From contig NZ_JAYKZY010000002.1 in the NCBI RefSeq assembly GCF_035818615.1, positions 3,226,501 through 3,290,500 on the forward strand: a DNA stretch of 64,000 nucleotides. Reading direction: 5' to 3'. Below the pieces are notes generated by a model. The model was not told where the DNA came from, made no database searches, and worked only from the letters and a program-made list of their open reading frames with translations. Below are positions 45,014-54,505 of the stretch, in pieces (the stretch's first letter is position 1; every line of letters starts with the position of its first letter). The stretch comes from Sphingobium sp. CR2-8 (GTDB lineage Bacteria > Pseudomonadota > Alphaproteobacteria > Sphingomonadales > Sphingomonadaceae). Position numbers and translations under genes: made by a program.

Positions 45014-46027
45014 GTGACCGCTTCTGTCCCCACGCTGCCCGCCACACTAGACGTCGTCGCGATCGGCAATGCCATCGTCGACGTGCTGGCCCGCAGCGAC
45101 GACGCTTTCCTGGCCGAACATACGCTGACCAAAGGCGGCATGCAGCTGATCGACGCCGCCATGGCGGAGGCCCTGTACGCCGACATGCCCCAGGCGAAGG
45201 AAATCAGCGGCGGGTCGGCCGCCAATACGCTGGCGGGCCTGGCCGCGCTCGGCAAGACATGCGGCTTCATCGGCCAGGTCAATGACGACCAGCTGGGCGC
45301 GGTCTTCGCCCATGACGTTCATGCGCTGGGCATCCGGTTCGACACGGCCGTCATGCATGGCGAGGTGCCCACCGCCCGCTGCCTGATCCTGGTGACGCCG
45401 GATGCGCAGCGCACGATGAACACCTTCCTGGGCGCGTCGCAGTTCCTGCCGAAAGCAGCGGTCGATTTCGACCTGATCCGATCGGCCAAAATCCTGTATC
45501 TGGAAGGCTATCTGTGGGACCCCGAACAGCCGCGTGCCGCGATGCGGGCGGCGATCGACGCGGCGCGGGGCGCGGGGCGCAAGGTCGCCTTCACCCTGTC
45601 GGACAATTTCGTGATCGACCGGCATCGCGCCGACTTCATCGATCTGATCGACAATGGCCAGATCGACATTCTCTTCTCGAACGAGGGCGAAATCCAGTCA
45701 CTGGCGCAAGTCGATGATTTCGAAGGCGCGCTGGCCCGCTTCGCCGACAAGGTGCCGGTGCTGGTGTCGACCCGTGGCGAGCAGGGCGCCGTCGCCATCG
45801 TCGATGGCGTGCGCCACGAAGCCCCAGCCGCGCCGGTGGCGCAGATCATCGATACGACGGGCGCGGGCGACCTGTTCGCCGCCGGTTTCCTCGCCGCCCA
45901 TCTCGACGGGCGCAGCGTGGAAGACGCGCTGGCGCTGGGTGCGGCGGCGGCGGCCGAAGTGATATCGCACTGGGGCGCGCGCCCGGAAGACGATCTGGGC
46001 GTGATCCGCGACGCACTGTTCGCCTGA
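45014..46027 (+). CDS. PfkB-family kinase, probably adenosine kinase
   Basis: 337 aa from GTG 45014, with AAGGAA upstream. PfkB motifs are GGSAANTLAGLAALG near residue 66 and DTTGAGDLFAAGFLAAHLDG near 278, the latter with the catalytic Asp. LDVVAIGNAIVDVLARSDDAFL at the start is typical of the adenosine/ribokinase group. It phosphorylates a nucleoside or sugar with ATP; adenosine is the likeliest substrate by overall resemblance. A strong terminator follows. Confidence 0.88.
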   Translation: MTASVPTLPATLDVVAIGNAIVDVLARSDDAFLAEHTLTKGGMQLIDAAMAEALYADMPQAKEISGGSAANTLAGLAALGKTCGFIGQVNDDQLGAVFAHDVHALGIRFDTAVMHGEVPTARCLILVTPDAQRTMNTFLGASQFLPKAAVDFDLIRSAKILYLEGYLWDPEQPRAAMRAAIDAARGAGRKVAFTLSDNFVIDRHRADFIDLIDNGQIDILFSNEGEIQSLAQVDDFEGALARFADKVPVLVSTRGEQGAVAIVDGVRHEAPAAPVAQIIDTTGAGDLFAAGFLAAHLDGRSVEDALALGAAAAAEVISHWGARPEDDLGVIRDALFA

Positions 46028-46046
46028 CCATATAACCTGACCATAT

Positions 46047-46084
46047 AAAAAGCCCCGTCGCTGCGATCAGCGACGGGGCTTTTT
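46047..46084. terminator. Strong bidirectional terminator
   Basis: AAAAAGCCCCGTCGCTG (46047-46063) pairs perfectly with its complement (46068-46084) around CGAT. A and T tracts on both sides serve the kinase gene and the convergent flippase gene. GACCATATAA is repeated in tandem just before it. Confidence 0.9.
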
Positions 46085-46109
46085 ACTGTCCTACAGCCGA
46101 TGGGATCGG

Positions 46110-47630
46110 CTATCCCGCCTTCTGCTTGCGGAAGAGGGTGCGGTCTTCGGGACCGAAGCCCCAGCGCCAGATGACGACGCCATAGGCGCCCAATATCGCC
46201 CAGACGCCGACCACCAGTTCGACCCATTCCAGGCTGGGCGGCAAGGCGACGAAGCCCGCGCCGACGATGCAGGCGACGCCCGCCGCGCTCAGCAACGGCC
46301 AGCGCCAGGCATTGATCGGCGCATCGAGCAGGCGGGCAAGCAGCCGCGCCTTGACGAACGCCCCAACCGTCAGCGCCAGGCAGAGCGCCAGCGCAGGCGC
46401 GGCAGCGATCCACATGACCGGCATCGCCAATCGGCGCGCGACCAGAATGAGCGCAAAGCTGAAGCCCGCCTGCAACCCGATCATGACGAGGGAGATCATC
46501 AGATTGCGATGGCGGGCGATATAGACCAGCGCCGATTCGCTGACCACGGCGGTGGCGGCGACTACTTCGGCCAGCAGCAGGAAGGCCAGCGCACCGGTGC
46601 CGCCGACGAAATGCGGGCCGACCAGGCCCATCACCGCTTCGCCCGGAATGCCGAGCGCCAGCGCGATCCCCGCCTGCGCGGCGATGATCCAGAAACCGAC
46701 CTGGCTGACCTGCCGGGCGATGGCGGCCAGATTATTGTCGGCCAGATTGCGGGTGATGACCGGGCCGAGGATGGGGTCGAAGCTGGTTTTCAGTTTCTGC
46801 GGCAAGGAGGCGACCTGTTGCGCGACATAATAGATGCCGATCACCGCCGGACTGACGAACAGGCCCAATATCGCCATGTCCAGCCGCCGCGATCCCCATT
46901 CGACGCCATCGGCCGCCGCCAGCGGCAGGTTGCGCCGCGCCAGCCGCCAGAGCCGCCCGAAGTCGGGCGTCCAGCCGCGCGGGCGACCATAATGGCGAAC
47001 CATGGGAATGATCGACGCCACAAAGGCCGCGATCATCGATACGGCATAGGAGAGGATGAGGCCGTCGCGGGTCGAGTAGAAGGCGAAGGCGAAAGCACCG
47101 ATGCTGATCGCCCAGGGTTCGATGATCGAGCGCGCCCGCACGGTCGCCCCCACGTCGAAGCGATAGGCGCAGGCGGCCAGCGCGACATCGGACCCCGCCA
47201 CCGCGATCACGACCAGCGCCAGCAACCGGTCGAGGCCGTTGATGCCGCTGTTGGGGAACATCGCCTGCGGAAAGGCGATCAATATGCCTGCGCCGACCAG
47301 CGACGCCAGCATCGTCACGAATATGGCGTCGGCCACGACATGGGCATGGGGTCGTTCGGTCTGGCTGAGCGCGCCTGCAAGGCCACGCTTGAGACCCAGC
47401 GTCGCGATCTGCGCGACGAACTCCACCACCAGCACGGCATAGGCGAAACGACCCAACGCCTCGGCGCCATAGACGCGCCCGGCGATGAACAGGAAGGGCA
47501 GGCGCGCGGCGAGCCGCAGCAGAAAGCCGAATATGTTGGTCCGCCCGCCCTTGGCCAGGGCGGCGATGTCATCCTGATCCTTGGATGGGGGCGCTTGCGT
47601 CGCCAAAGAACCCTGAACCCCTTGCGTCAT
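46110..47630 (-). CDS. Polysaccharide flippase (MATE/Wzx-type)
   Basis: 506 aa from ATG 47628-47630. A soluble start is followed by about 12-14 hydrophobic helices. GGRTNIFGFLLRLAARLPFLFIAGRVYGAEALGRFAYAVLVVEF is the usual N-terminal motif of oligosaccharide flippases. DMAILGLFVSPAVIGIYYVAQQVASLPQKLKTSFDPILGPVI is the middle one. It probably moves lipid-linked saccharides across the inner membrane. It follows gpsA by 49 bp on the same strand, though no polysaccharide cluster surrounds it. Confidence 0.88.
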   Translation of the reverse strand: MTQGVQGSLATQAPPSKDQDDIAALAKGGRTNIFGFLLRLAARLPFLFIAGRVYGAEALGRFAYAVLVVEFVAQIATLGLKRGLAGALSQTERPHAHVVADAIFVTMLASLVGAGILIAFPQAMFPNSGINGLDRLLALVVIAVAGSDVALAACAYRFDVGATVRARSIIEPWAISIGAFAFAFYSTRDGLILSYAVSMIAAFVASIIPMVRHYGRPRGWTPDFGRLWRLARRNLPLAAADGVEWGSRRLDMAILGLFVSPAVIGIYYVAQQVASLPQKLKTSFDPILGPVITRNLADNNLAAIARQVSQVGFWIIAAQAGIALALGIPGEAVMGLVGPHFVGGTGALAFLLLAEVVAATAVVSESALVYIARHRNLMISLVMIGLQAGFSFALILVARRLAMPVMWIAAAPALALCLALTVGAFVKARLLARLLDAPINAWRWPLLSAAGVACIVGAGFVALPPSLEWVELVVGVWAILGAYGVVIWRWGFGPEDRTLFRKQKAG

Positions 47631-47679
47631 GATCTTTTCTATTTCTGCTGTAGGCGCAATGTGGCGACGGCGCGATGGC

Positions 47680-48651
47680 TTATTCGGGCCGCAGCGGCCG
47701 GGCGAGGAGCGCATCGATCACGTCGGCGAGCGGCGCCGCGTCGGCCAGCAGCGCGCACACCGCCTCCACCACCGGCATCTCGACGCCTGCGGCATGGGCG
47801 GCATCGCGCAGGACTGGCGCGGTATAGGCCCCTTCCGCCACGGTGCGGCGGTTGGCGAGCAGATCGGCGGCGGCCTGCCCTTCGCCCAGGCCCTTGCCCA
47901 GCGAGAAGTTGCGCGAATTGGTGGAGGAGCAGGTGAGGACGAGATCGCCCAGGCCCGACAGGCCGCCCAGCGTTTCCGCCCGCGCCCCCCGCGCCAGGCC
48001 GAAGCGGGTCATTTCCGCAAAGCCCCGGCTGATCAGCGCGGCGCGGGCGTTGAGGCCGAGGCCCGCCCCCTCCGCGACGCCGCAGGCGATGGCGAGCACA
48101 TTCTTGACCGCACCACCGATTTCCGCGCCGATGACATCGTCGGACAGATAGGGGCGAAAGGCGGGCCGGGCGATGCGGGCGGCCAGACGCTGACCCAAGG
48201 CCCGGTCTTCGCAAGCCAAAGTGATGGCGGTCGGCAGGCCCTTGGCCACTTCATGGGCGAAGGTCGGGCCGGACAGGACGGCAATGGGCGACGTTGGCTG
48301 CGCCTGTTGCGCGACCTGCGACATCAACAGGCTGGTGCCCGCCTCGATCCCCTTGGAGCAGAGAACAAGCGGCACACCGGCGGGTGCCTGCGCCACGACG
48401 CTGCGCAGATGCTGGGCGGGGCTGACGACCAGCAGCAGGTCGCAGTCGGCAAGGTCGGCCATCGCCCCGGTCGCACGAACCGAAGGCGAAAGCATGATAT
48501 TGGGCAGATAGAGCGGGTTTTCACAGGTCGCATTGATGGCGTTGACCACGTCCGGCTCCAGCGCCCAGAGCGTCACATCCTGTCCATCGCTGGCCAGCAG
48601 TTGCGCCAATGCCGTGCCCCAGGCGCCCGCGCCGATGACTCCTGCCCTCAT
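47680..48651 (-). CDS. gpsA: NAD(P)H-dependent glycerol-3-phosphate dehydrogenase
   Basis: 323 aa. [17 protein letters not shown] is the NAD(P) Rossmann motif. [31 protein letters not shown] and [15 protein letters not shown] with the catalytic Lys are diagnostic. [20 protein letters not shown] comes later. It makes sn-glycerol-3-phosphate for phospholipids. Its ATG overlaps the tsaD stop (ATGA), so the pair is translationally coupled. Confidence 0.96.
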   Translation of the reverse strand: MRAGVIGAGAWGTALAQLLASDGQDVTLWALEPDVVNAINATCENPLYLPNIMLSPSVRATGAMADLADCDLLLVVSPAQHLRSVVAQAPAGVPLVLCSKGIEAGTSLLMSQVAQQAQPTSPIAVLSGPTFAHEVAKGLPTAITLACEDRALGQRLAARIARPAFRPYLSDDVIGAEIGGAVKNVLAIACGVAEGAGLGLNARAALISRGFAEMTRFGLARGARAETLGGLSGLGDLVLTCSSTNSRNFSLGKGLGEGQAAADLLANRRTVAEGAYTAPVLRDAAHAAGVEMPVVEAVCALLADAAPLADVIDALLARPLRPE

Positions 48652-49694
48652 GCCTTCACTCCTGCGCCGCGCGCCTTTTCCGCCGCCGGGTCGAGCGGCC
48701 AGCGCGGCCGGGCAGGGACGGTGAGATCGTCGATCAGCCCGACCGCATAGCGTTCCGCCCCGGCCCACGCGATCATCGCTGCATTGTCGGTGCAAAGCCA
48801 CAGCGGCGGCGCGACGAAGGGCAGGCCATGGTCGGCGGCGAGCCGTTCGAGCGCGGCGCGGATCGGCTGATTGGCGGCCACGCCCCCCGCCACGACCAGC
48901 GCGGTAACGCCGTTACTGTGGCCCAACGCCTTGCGCGTACGGTCGACCAGACAGTCGATCACCGCCTGCTGGAAGGAAGCGGCGATGTCCTGCGTCGCAT
49001 ATCGGCCGGACTGGACGGCGCGCATCACCGCGCTTTTCAGGCCAGCGAAGGAAAAATGCGGTTCGTCGGTGTGGATGAGCGGGCGCGGCAGCGGGACGGC
49101 CCTGGGATCGCCCTGCGCTGCCGCTTTTTCGACCTGCGGACCGCCGGGATAACCGAGGCCCAGCAGCTTGGCCGTTTTGTCGAAGGCTTCGCCCGCCGCA
49201 TCGTCGATGGTGGTGGCGAGGCGGGCATAGTCGCCCGGCCCTTTGACATGAAGCAGCTGGCAATGGCCGCCCGACACCAGCAGCAGAAGATAAGGGAATT
49301 GCAATGTGGGATCGGCGAGGCGCGGTGAGAGCGCATGCCCCTCCAGATGGTTGACCGCGATCAACGGCTTGCCCGCCGCATGGGCCAGCGCCTTGCCGGT
49401 GACGAGGCCGACCATGACGCCGCCGATCAGGCCCGGCCCGGCGGTGGCGGCGATCACATCCACGTCCGCCAGCGTCATCTTCGCGTCCGCCAGCGCCGCT
49501 TCGACCAGGGGGCTAAGCGCCTCCACATGCGCGCGGGCCGCGATTTCGGGCACGACGCCGCCATAGGGGCGGTGCGCTTCCTCCTGCGTGGCGAGGCGGT
49601 GCGCCAATATCCGGCCGTCGGCGCTCACCAGCGCGGCTGCGGTTTCGTCGCAGCTTGATTCCAGGCCAAGGATGATCGTCATTGTCGCTTCCAT
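48648..49694 (-). CDS. tsaD: tRNA t6A threonylcarbamoyltransferase subunit TsaD
   Basis: 348 aa. [16 protein letters not shown] at the start, [32 protein letters not shown] and [12 protein letters not shown] with the metal-binding His pair are all diagnostic. [10 protein letters not shown] and [10 protein letters not shown] complete the ASKHA fold. With TsaB and TsaE it adds the threonylcarbamoyl group to A37 of ANN-decoding tRNAs. Start ATG 49694, or 49682 (MTIILG). Divergent from hemC with 32 bp between, first gene of tsaD-gpsA-flippase. Confidence 0.97.
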   Translation of the reverse strand: MEATMTIILGLESSCDETAAALVSADGRILAHRLATQEEAHRPYGGVVPEIAARAHVEALSPLVEAALADAKMTLADVDVIAATAGPGLIGGVMVGLVTGKALAHAAGKPLIAVNHLEGHALSPRLADPTLQFPYLLLLVSGGHCQLLHVKGPGDYARLATTIDDAAGEAFDKTAKLLGLGYPGGPQVEKAAAQGDPRAVPLPRPLIHTDEPHFSFAGLKSAVMRAVQSGRYATQDIAASFQQAVIDCLVDRTRKALGHSNGVTALVVAGGVAANQPIRAALERLAADHGLPFVAPPLWLCTDNAAMIAWAGAERYAVGLIDDLTVPARPRWPLDPAAEKARGAGVKA

Positions 49695-49726
49695 CTAAAG
49701 GTCGTGGCTATTAGAGCAAGCCGCAT

Positions 49727-50653
49727 ATGATTTTGCCCGATCGACCGTTGCGCCTCGGCACCAGAGGTTCTCCTCTCGCCCTCGCCCAGGCCCGCATGAC
49801 CGCCCGCGCCCTGTGCGCTGCCCATGGCTGGGCCGACGACGCCGTGACGATCGTTACCGTCCAGACCAGCGGCGACAGGATACAGGACCGGGCGCTGGCC
49901 GACATCGGCGGCAAGGCGCTGTGGACCAAGGAACTGGACCGGGCGCTGGTCGAGGGCGAGATCGATTTCGCGGTCCACAGCATGAAGGATGTGGAGACGC
50001 TGCGGCCCGAGGCCATCCATATCGCCGCCATGCTGCCCCGCGCCGATGTGCGCGACCGGCTGGTGGGCGTGACCGATTTTGCCGCCCTGCCCGCCAACCC
50101 GATCGTCGGCACCAGCTCTCCACGCCGCGCGGCACAGGTGAAGCGATTGCGGCCCGACGCGACGATCACCCTGTTCCGGGGCAATGTCGCCACGCGCCTG
50201 GCCAAGCTGGCGGCGGGGGAGGTGCATGCGACGCTGCTGGCTGCGGCAGGGCTGGACCGGTTGGGCCAGGGGGATGTCGGCGTCCCCATCGCGATCGACG
50301 TCATGCTGCCCGCCCCGTCGCAAGGCGCGGTCGGGATCGAGACGCTGGGCGCCAACGCCGCCATGGTCGCGGCGTTGGCGGCGATCAACGATCGCGACAC
50401 GAGCGACGCGGTGATGACCGAGCGCGCGGTGCTGAAGGGGCTGGGCGGCAGCTGCCATTCGCCGATCGCCGCGCTGGCGCGGGTCGAGGACGGCGGGCTG
50501 CATTTGATCGCCGAGATCATCAGCCCCGACGGACAGGAAACGGTGCGCGAGGTGGCGCGCCTCACGCGCGGGGACGACGCGGCGGCGGAAGCGGTAGGGC
50601 GCAGGTTGCTGGGGCGTGCCAGTCCTGCGCTGCGCGCGCTGTTCGACGCGTGA
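49727..50653 (+). CDS. hemC: Hydroxymethylbilane synthase
   Basis: 308 aa. RLGTRGSPLALAQA, DIGGKALWTKELDRALVEGEIDFAVHSMKDVET and GTSSPRRAAQV are family blocks. FRGNVATRLAKL follows. The dipyrromethane cofactor Cys is in KGLGGSCHSPIA. It joins four porphobilinogens into the linear tetrapyrrole. Its stop overlaps the GTG start of hemD (GTGA at 50650-50653). Confidence 0.96.
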   Translation: MILPDRPLRLGTRGSPLALAQARMTARALCAAHGWADDAVTIVTVQTSGDRIQDRALADIGGKALWTKELDRALVEGEIDFAVHSMKDVETLRPEAIHIAAMLPRADVRDRLVGVTDFAALPANPIVGTSSPRRAAQVKRLRPDATITLFRGNVATRLAKLAAGEVHATLLAAAGLDRLGQGDVGVPIAIDVMLPAPSQGAVGIETLGANAAMVAALAAINDRDTSDAVMTERAVLKGLGGSCHSPIAALARVEDGGLHLIAEIISPDGQETVREVARLTRGDDAAAEAVGRRLLGRASPALRALFDA

Positions 50654-51321
50654 CCCGCATCCTCATCCTGCGGCCCGAACCGGCGGCGGGCAGGACGGCG
50701 GAGAAGGCGGCCGCGCTGGGACTGGAGGTGCGGCGGCACCCGCTGTTCGCGCCGCAGCCCGTCGACTGGTCGCCGCCGACGCCCGACCGGTTCGACGCGC
50801 TGCTGCTGACCAGTGCCAATGGCGTGCGCCTGGCCGGACCGGACTTGGAGCGCTATCGTGCCCTACCCGCCTATGCCGTGGGTCAGGCGACGGCGCGGGT
50901 GTTGGAGGCGGCAGGCTTTTCTACCGTGATCGCGGGCACCAGTGACGGCTCCGAAATCGCCGCGCGGATCGCGGCGGACGGGCATCGCCGCGTGCTGCAT
51001 CTGGCGGGCACGACCGTCGCGCCGATGGAAACGGGGGCGGTCGATGTGATGCGGATCGCCGTCTACAGCATGGCGACGCTGCCGCCGGACCCGGCGCTGA
51101 TCGCGGATGCGACGCCCGGCACGGTGCTGCTGGTCCACTCGCCGCGCGCGGGGGAAAGGCTGGCCGAACGGATCGAAGCCACGGACCGCGCAGCGCTGTA
51201 TATCGTCGCGATCAGCCCGTCGGCGCTGGCGGCCTGCGGCGTCGGCTGGGCCAGTGGTCAGGCCGCTGCATTACCGGACGATGACGAGATGCTGGCCCTC
51301 GCCGCGCGATTGTGCGAATGA
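50650..51321 (+). CDS. hemD: Uroporphyrinogen-III synthase
   Basis: 223 aa from GTG 50650. HemD sequences diverge widely. Support is the position right after hemC and the two-lobed pattern: ILILRPEPAAGRTAEKAAALGLEV, FDALLLTSANGVRLAG, YAVGQATARVLEAAGFSTV and VLLVHSPRAGERLAERI. It closes and isomerises the tetrapyrrole. ATGA-coupled on both sides, to hemC and to the mitofilin-like gene. Confidence 0.9.
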   Translation: MTRILILRPEPAAGRTAEKAAALGLEVRRHPLFAPQPVDWSPPTPDRFDALLLTSANGVRLAGPDLERYRALPAYAVGQATARVLEAAGFSTVIAGTSDGSEIAARIAADGHRRVLHLAGTTVAPMETGAVDVMRIAVYSMATLPPDPALIADATPGTVLLVHSPRAGERLAERIEATDRAALYIVAISPSALAACGVGWASGQAAALPDDDEMLALAARLCE

Positions 51322-52237
51322 CGGGCATGGTGACAGACGAAGGGGCCAGTATGCGCGAAGAGGATGGGGTTGGCAGCGTAATCGTACCGCCAGCGCCGCC
51401 GCGTCGTCGCACCGTCCTGCCGCTGTTGATCCTGACCCTGCTCGCCTTTGCCCTGGGCGTAGGCCTCACCGTCTGGGCCTGGCCGCAGATACAGCGCCGC
51501 TGGGGCGATCCGCAGACGCCTGCGCAGCAAAATGTGCGTGTACCGGCGCAGGGGCTGATTACCGGAAGCGGGACCGGCGCGGCCGTCCAGCCGCTGACCA
51601 CCAATGCGGCGCAAATGTTGGACAGCCGCGTCATCCAGCTGGAAGAGCGGCTCAACCGGATCACGGTGGAAGCGCAGGCCGCGTCGGGCAACGCTGCCCG
51701 CGCGGAAGGATTGCTGGTCGCCTTTGCCGCGCGGCGCGCACTCGATAGCGGTACGCCGCTCGGCTATGTGGAGGGGCAATTGCGGCTGCGTTTCGGCCAG
51801 GCCCAGCCCCGCGCCGTCGCCGCCATCATCAATGCGGCGCGTGAGCCGATCACCCTGGCGGACCTGCGCGGGGGACTAACCGACATTGCGGGCCAATTGA
51901 CCACGCCGCCGGCCGAATCCGGCTGGTGGGATGCGCTGGAGCATGAGGCGCGCGAGCTGGTCACCATTCGCAAGGCATCGACACCCTCCCCCGCCCGCAA
52001 GTGGCGATGGATCGCGCCATGCGCTATATTGACGGTGGCCGAGTGAGCGCTGCGCTGGCCGAGGTGGAGCGGTTGCCAGGCCGTGCGGCGGCGGACCGCT
52101 GGATGCAATATGCGCGCCGCTATCTGGAAGCGCGGCGCGCGCTGGATCTTATAGAAACGGCAGCGATCTTGGAACCGCGCCAATTGCGCGGCACCGAAGG
52201 GACGCCGGTGAACCAGACGTCGCCGCTCGCACCCTGA
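51318..52237 (+). pseudogene. Mitofilin-like inner-membrane protein in the heme operon, one frameshift
   Basis: Two frames join into a 306-codon gene. The first (51318-about 51992) has a Pro-rich start, one membrane helix (LPLLILTLLAFALGVGLTVWAW), a coiled coil with DSRVIQLEERLNRITVEAQAA and a helical domain. The second (to 52237) has AMDRAMRYIDGGRVSAALAEVE and WMQYARRYLEARRALDLIETAAI, a COG4223/mitofilin-type C-terminus. The break is at a run of five C (51988-51992), and a sixth C repairs it. Alphaproteobacterial mitofilins often follow hemCD and help shape intracytoplasmic membranes. The ATG overlaps the hemD stop. Confidence 0.82.
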
Positions 52238-52375
52238 GCTAACTCCTTAACCACTGTCACAAACGACGAACCGTTAATCGCATGAGGCGAAACCGATGGA
52301 CGATCCGATCGTTTGTCACGACAATGTCATCTTTTCCCGTCGCGTCACCTGACGGGGTTCAGGGATATCATCGTC

Positions 52376-53128
52376 GTGCCGCCTTACGCCCAAGCCGTCA
52401 GCAGTTTTTGGAAGGATCGCCTGGCGACCGGACCGCGCGCGGCGCAGCTTCCACCCCTGCAGCAACTGCTCGGCAATCTTACTGTTCCCTTCGATCTGGC
52501 GCGAACGAAGGCTCAGGCGACCATGCTGGCGGGTCAGATGCAAGGCGACGGCCGATCCGTTCTGCTGATTCCCGGCCTGATGGCGTCGGAACAGCGTATG
52601 GGCTGGCTGCGCGATATCCTCAATCTGGCGGGCTATGACGCGCATGACTGGGGCATGGGCCGCAATTTCGGGCCACGACCCGACAGTCTGAGCCGGATCG
52701 ACGCCCGCGTTGACGCTATCCGCAAAGATAATGGCGCACCGGTCATACTGGTCGGATGGAGCCTGGGCGGACTATATGCGCGGGAATATGCCAAGTTTGC
52801 GACCGATAAGGTTGGCGGCGTGGTGACCATGGGCACGCCCTTTTCCGGCGATCCACGTGCCAATCATGCCTGGCGGCTTTATCAGCTTGTATCGGGCTTT
52901 CCGGTCGATCGCCCGCCCTTCCCTTGCACGCGCGAAGACAAACCGCCGGTGCCGACCGTGGCGCTCTGGTCGCAACGCGACGGCGTGATCCTGCCCGAAT
53001 GCGCCAAGGGGCGCGCCCGCGAGCGCGACAGAGCGATCGAAGTGGACTGCACCCATATGGGCTTTGCCGCATCGCCGGAGGGTATCGCGGCGGTGGGCAA
53101 GGCATTGGAAGCGATCACTCGCGCCTGA
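52376..53128 (+). CDS. Alpha/beta-hydrolase (lipase-like)
   Basis: About 250 aa from GTG 52376; the frame is open from TTG 52313. The nucleophile elbow GWSLGG is clear, preceded by SVLLIPGLMASEQRMGWLR (oxyanion region). WSQRDGVILPE supplies the acid and EVDCTHMGF the His. It lacks a signal peptide. VTMGTPFSGDP suggests a lipase/esterase of the PGAP1/LipA-like type. Natural substrate unknown. It stands alone, with gltX convergent downstream. Confidence 0.85.
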   Translation: MPPYAQAVSSFWKDRLATGPRAAQLPPLQQLLGNLTVPFDLARTKAQATMLAGQMQGDGRSVLLIPGLMASEQRMGWLRDILNLAGYDAHDWGMGRNFGPRPDSLSRIDARVDAIRKDNGAPVILVGWSLGGLYAREYAKFATDKVGGVVTMGTPFSGDPRANHAWRLYQLVSGFPVDRPPFPCTREDKPPVPTVALWSQRDGVILPECAKGRARERDRAIEVDCTHMGFAASPEGIAAVGKALEAITRA

Positions 53129-53168
53129 TCTGACGGTTCAGGCTATCGTCGTGAAATGACGCGAGGCG

Positions 53169-54497
53169 TTACGGTTTCAGCCTCGCCAGCGCCTCATCCC
53201 GGCCGATGAGCGGCAGCAGCTGCCCCATGTCCGGGCCGTGATCCAGCCCGGTCAGCGCGCGGCGCAGCGGCAGGAACAGGGTCTTGCCCTTGCGACCCGT
53301 CTCCTCCTTCAAAGTGCCGGTCAACGTGCGCCAGATGTCGCCGTCGAAGGGCGCGTCAGTGAGAATGCGGTGCCCAGCGGTCAGGAAATCGCGATCCTCT
53401 TCTGCTACCAACGGCGCATCGATCGGCCCGGTGACGATGCGCCACCAGTCGGCCGCACCTGCCACCGTTTCGAGATTGGGACGGATGGCTGCCCAGGCGG
53501 CTTCATCCATGCCCTGCGGCAGACGGTCGGCCACGTCCGCATAGGGCAGGATGTGGACGATCTTCTGGTTGAGCGTCGCCAGTTCGCCTTCATCGAAGCG
53601 CGCGGGGGCACGGCCGAAATACGCGAAGTCGAAACTGTCGATGAGTGGCGCCATGTCCAGGAAGGGCTCGATCGACTGCGAACTGCCCAAGCGTGCGAGC
53701 AAGGACGCGATCGCCATCGGCTCCAGGCCGATCTCGCGGAAATGGGCGACGCCCAGCGAACCCAGCCGCTTGGACAGCTTGCCCTCGCTGCCGGTCAGCA
53801 GCGCTTCGTGCGCGAAGGCGGGGAGTGGTGCACCCAATGCCGCAAACATCTGAATTTGCGTCGCGGTGTTGGACACATGATCCTCCCCGCGCAACACGTG
53901 GGTGACGCCCATATCCACATCGTCGATCACCGAGGGCAGCATGTAGAGCCAGCTGCCGTCGGCGCGGCGGATCACGGGGTCCGACAGCAATTTGGGATCG
54001 AAGCGCTGGTCGCCGCGGATGCGGTCGGTCCAAGTGATGGGCTGATCATGATCCAGTTTGAAGCGCCAGTGCGGGGTGCGGCCTTCGGCTTCATAGGCGG
54101 CGATCTGGTCCGGTGTCAGCGACAGGGCCGCGCGGTCATAGACAGGTGGCAGACCGCGCCCCAGCAACACCTTGCGGCGCAGGTCCAGTTCCTGGCTCGT
54201 CTCATAGGCGGGATAGACGTGACCCGAAGCCTTGAGCGCTTCGAACTTGGCTTCATAGAGCGCAAAGCGGTCGGACTGTTTTTCCTCGCCGTCCCAATGG
54301 AGGCCGAGCCATCGCAGGTCGGCCTTGATCAATTCGGCATATTCGGGGCGCGAGCGTTCCAGGTCGGTGTCGTCCAGACGCAGCAGGAAGCGGCCGCCCG
54401 ATTTGCGCGCCCACAGCCAGTTATGGAGCGCGGCACGGATATTGCCGACATGAAGATTGCCGGTGGGCGACGGGGCGAAGCGGGTGATGACGGTCAT
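53169..54497 (-). CDS. gltX: Glutamate-tRNA ligase
   Basis: 442 aa. RFAPSPTGNLHVGNIRAALHNWL contains the HIGH-type motif (HVGN), and EGKLSKRLGS is the KMSKS-type loop. YMLPSVIDDVDMGVTHVLRGEDH and the shorter anticodon-binding domain indicate a bacterial GluRS. Alphaproteobacteria often carry two copies, one specialised for tRNA-Gln mischarging before GatCAB, so which one this is cannot be decided here. Eight bp downstream of nadE on the same strand. Confidence 0.95.
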   Translation of the reverse strand: MTVITRFAPSPTGNLHVGNIRAALHNWLWARKSGGRFLLRLDDTDLERSRPEYAELIKADLRWLGLHWDGEEKQSDRFALYEAKFEALKASGHVYPAYETSQELDLRRKVLLGRGLPPVYDRAALSLTPDQIAAYEAEGRTPHWRFKLDHDQPITWTDRIRGDQRFDPKLLSDPVIRRADGSWLYMLPSVIDDVDMGVTHVLRGEDHVSNTATQIQMFAALGAPLPAFAHEALLTGSEGKLSKRLGSLGVAHFREIGLEPMAIASLLARLGSSQSIEPFLDMAPLIDSFDFAYFGRAPARFDEGELATLNQKIVHILPYADVADRLPQGMDEAAWAAIRPNLETVAGAADWWRIVTGPIDAPLVAEEDRDFLTAGHRILTDAPFDGDIWRTLTGTLKEETGRKGKTLFLPLRRALTGLDHGPDMGQLLPLIGRDEALARLKP

Positions 54498-54505
54498 GGC
54501 GGCCC

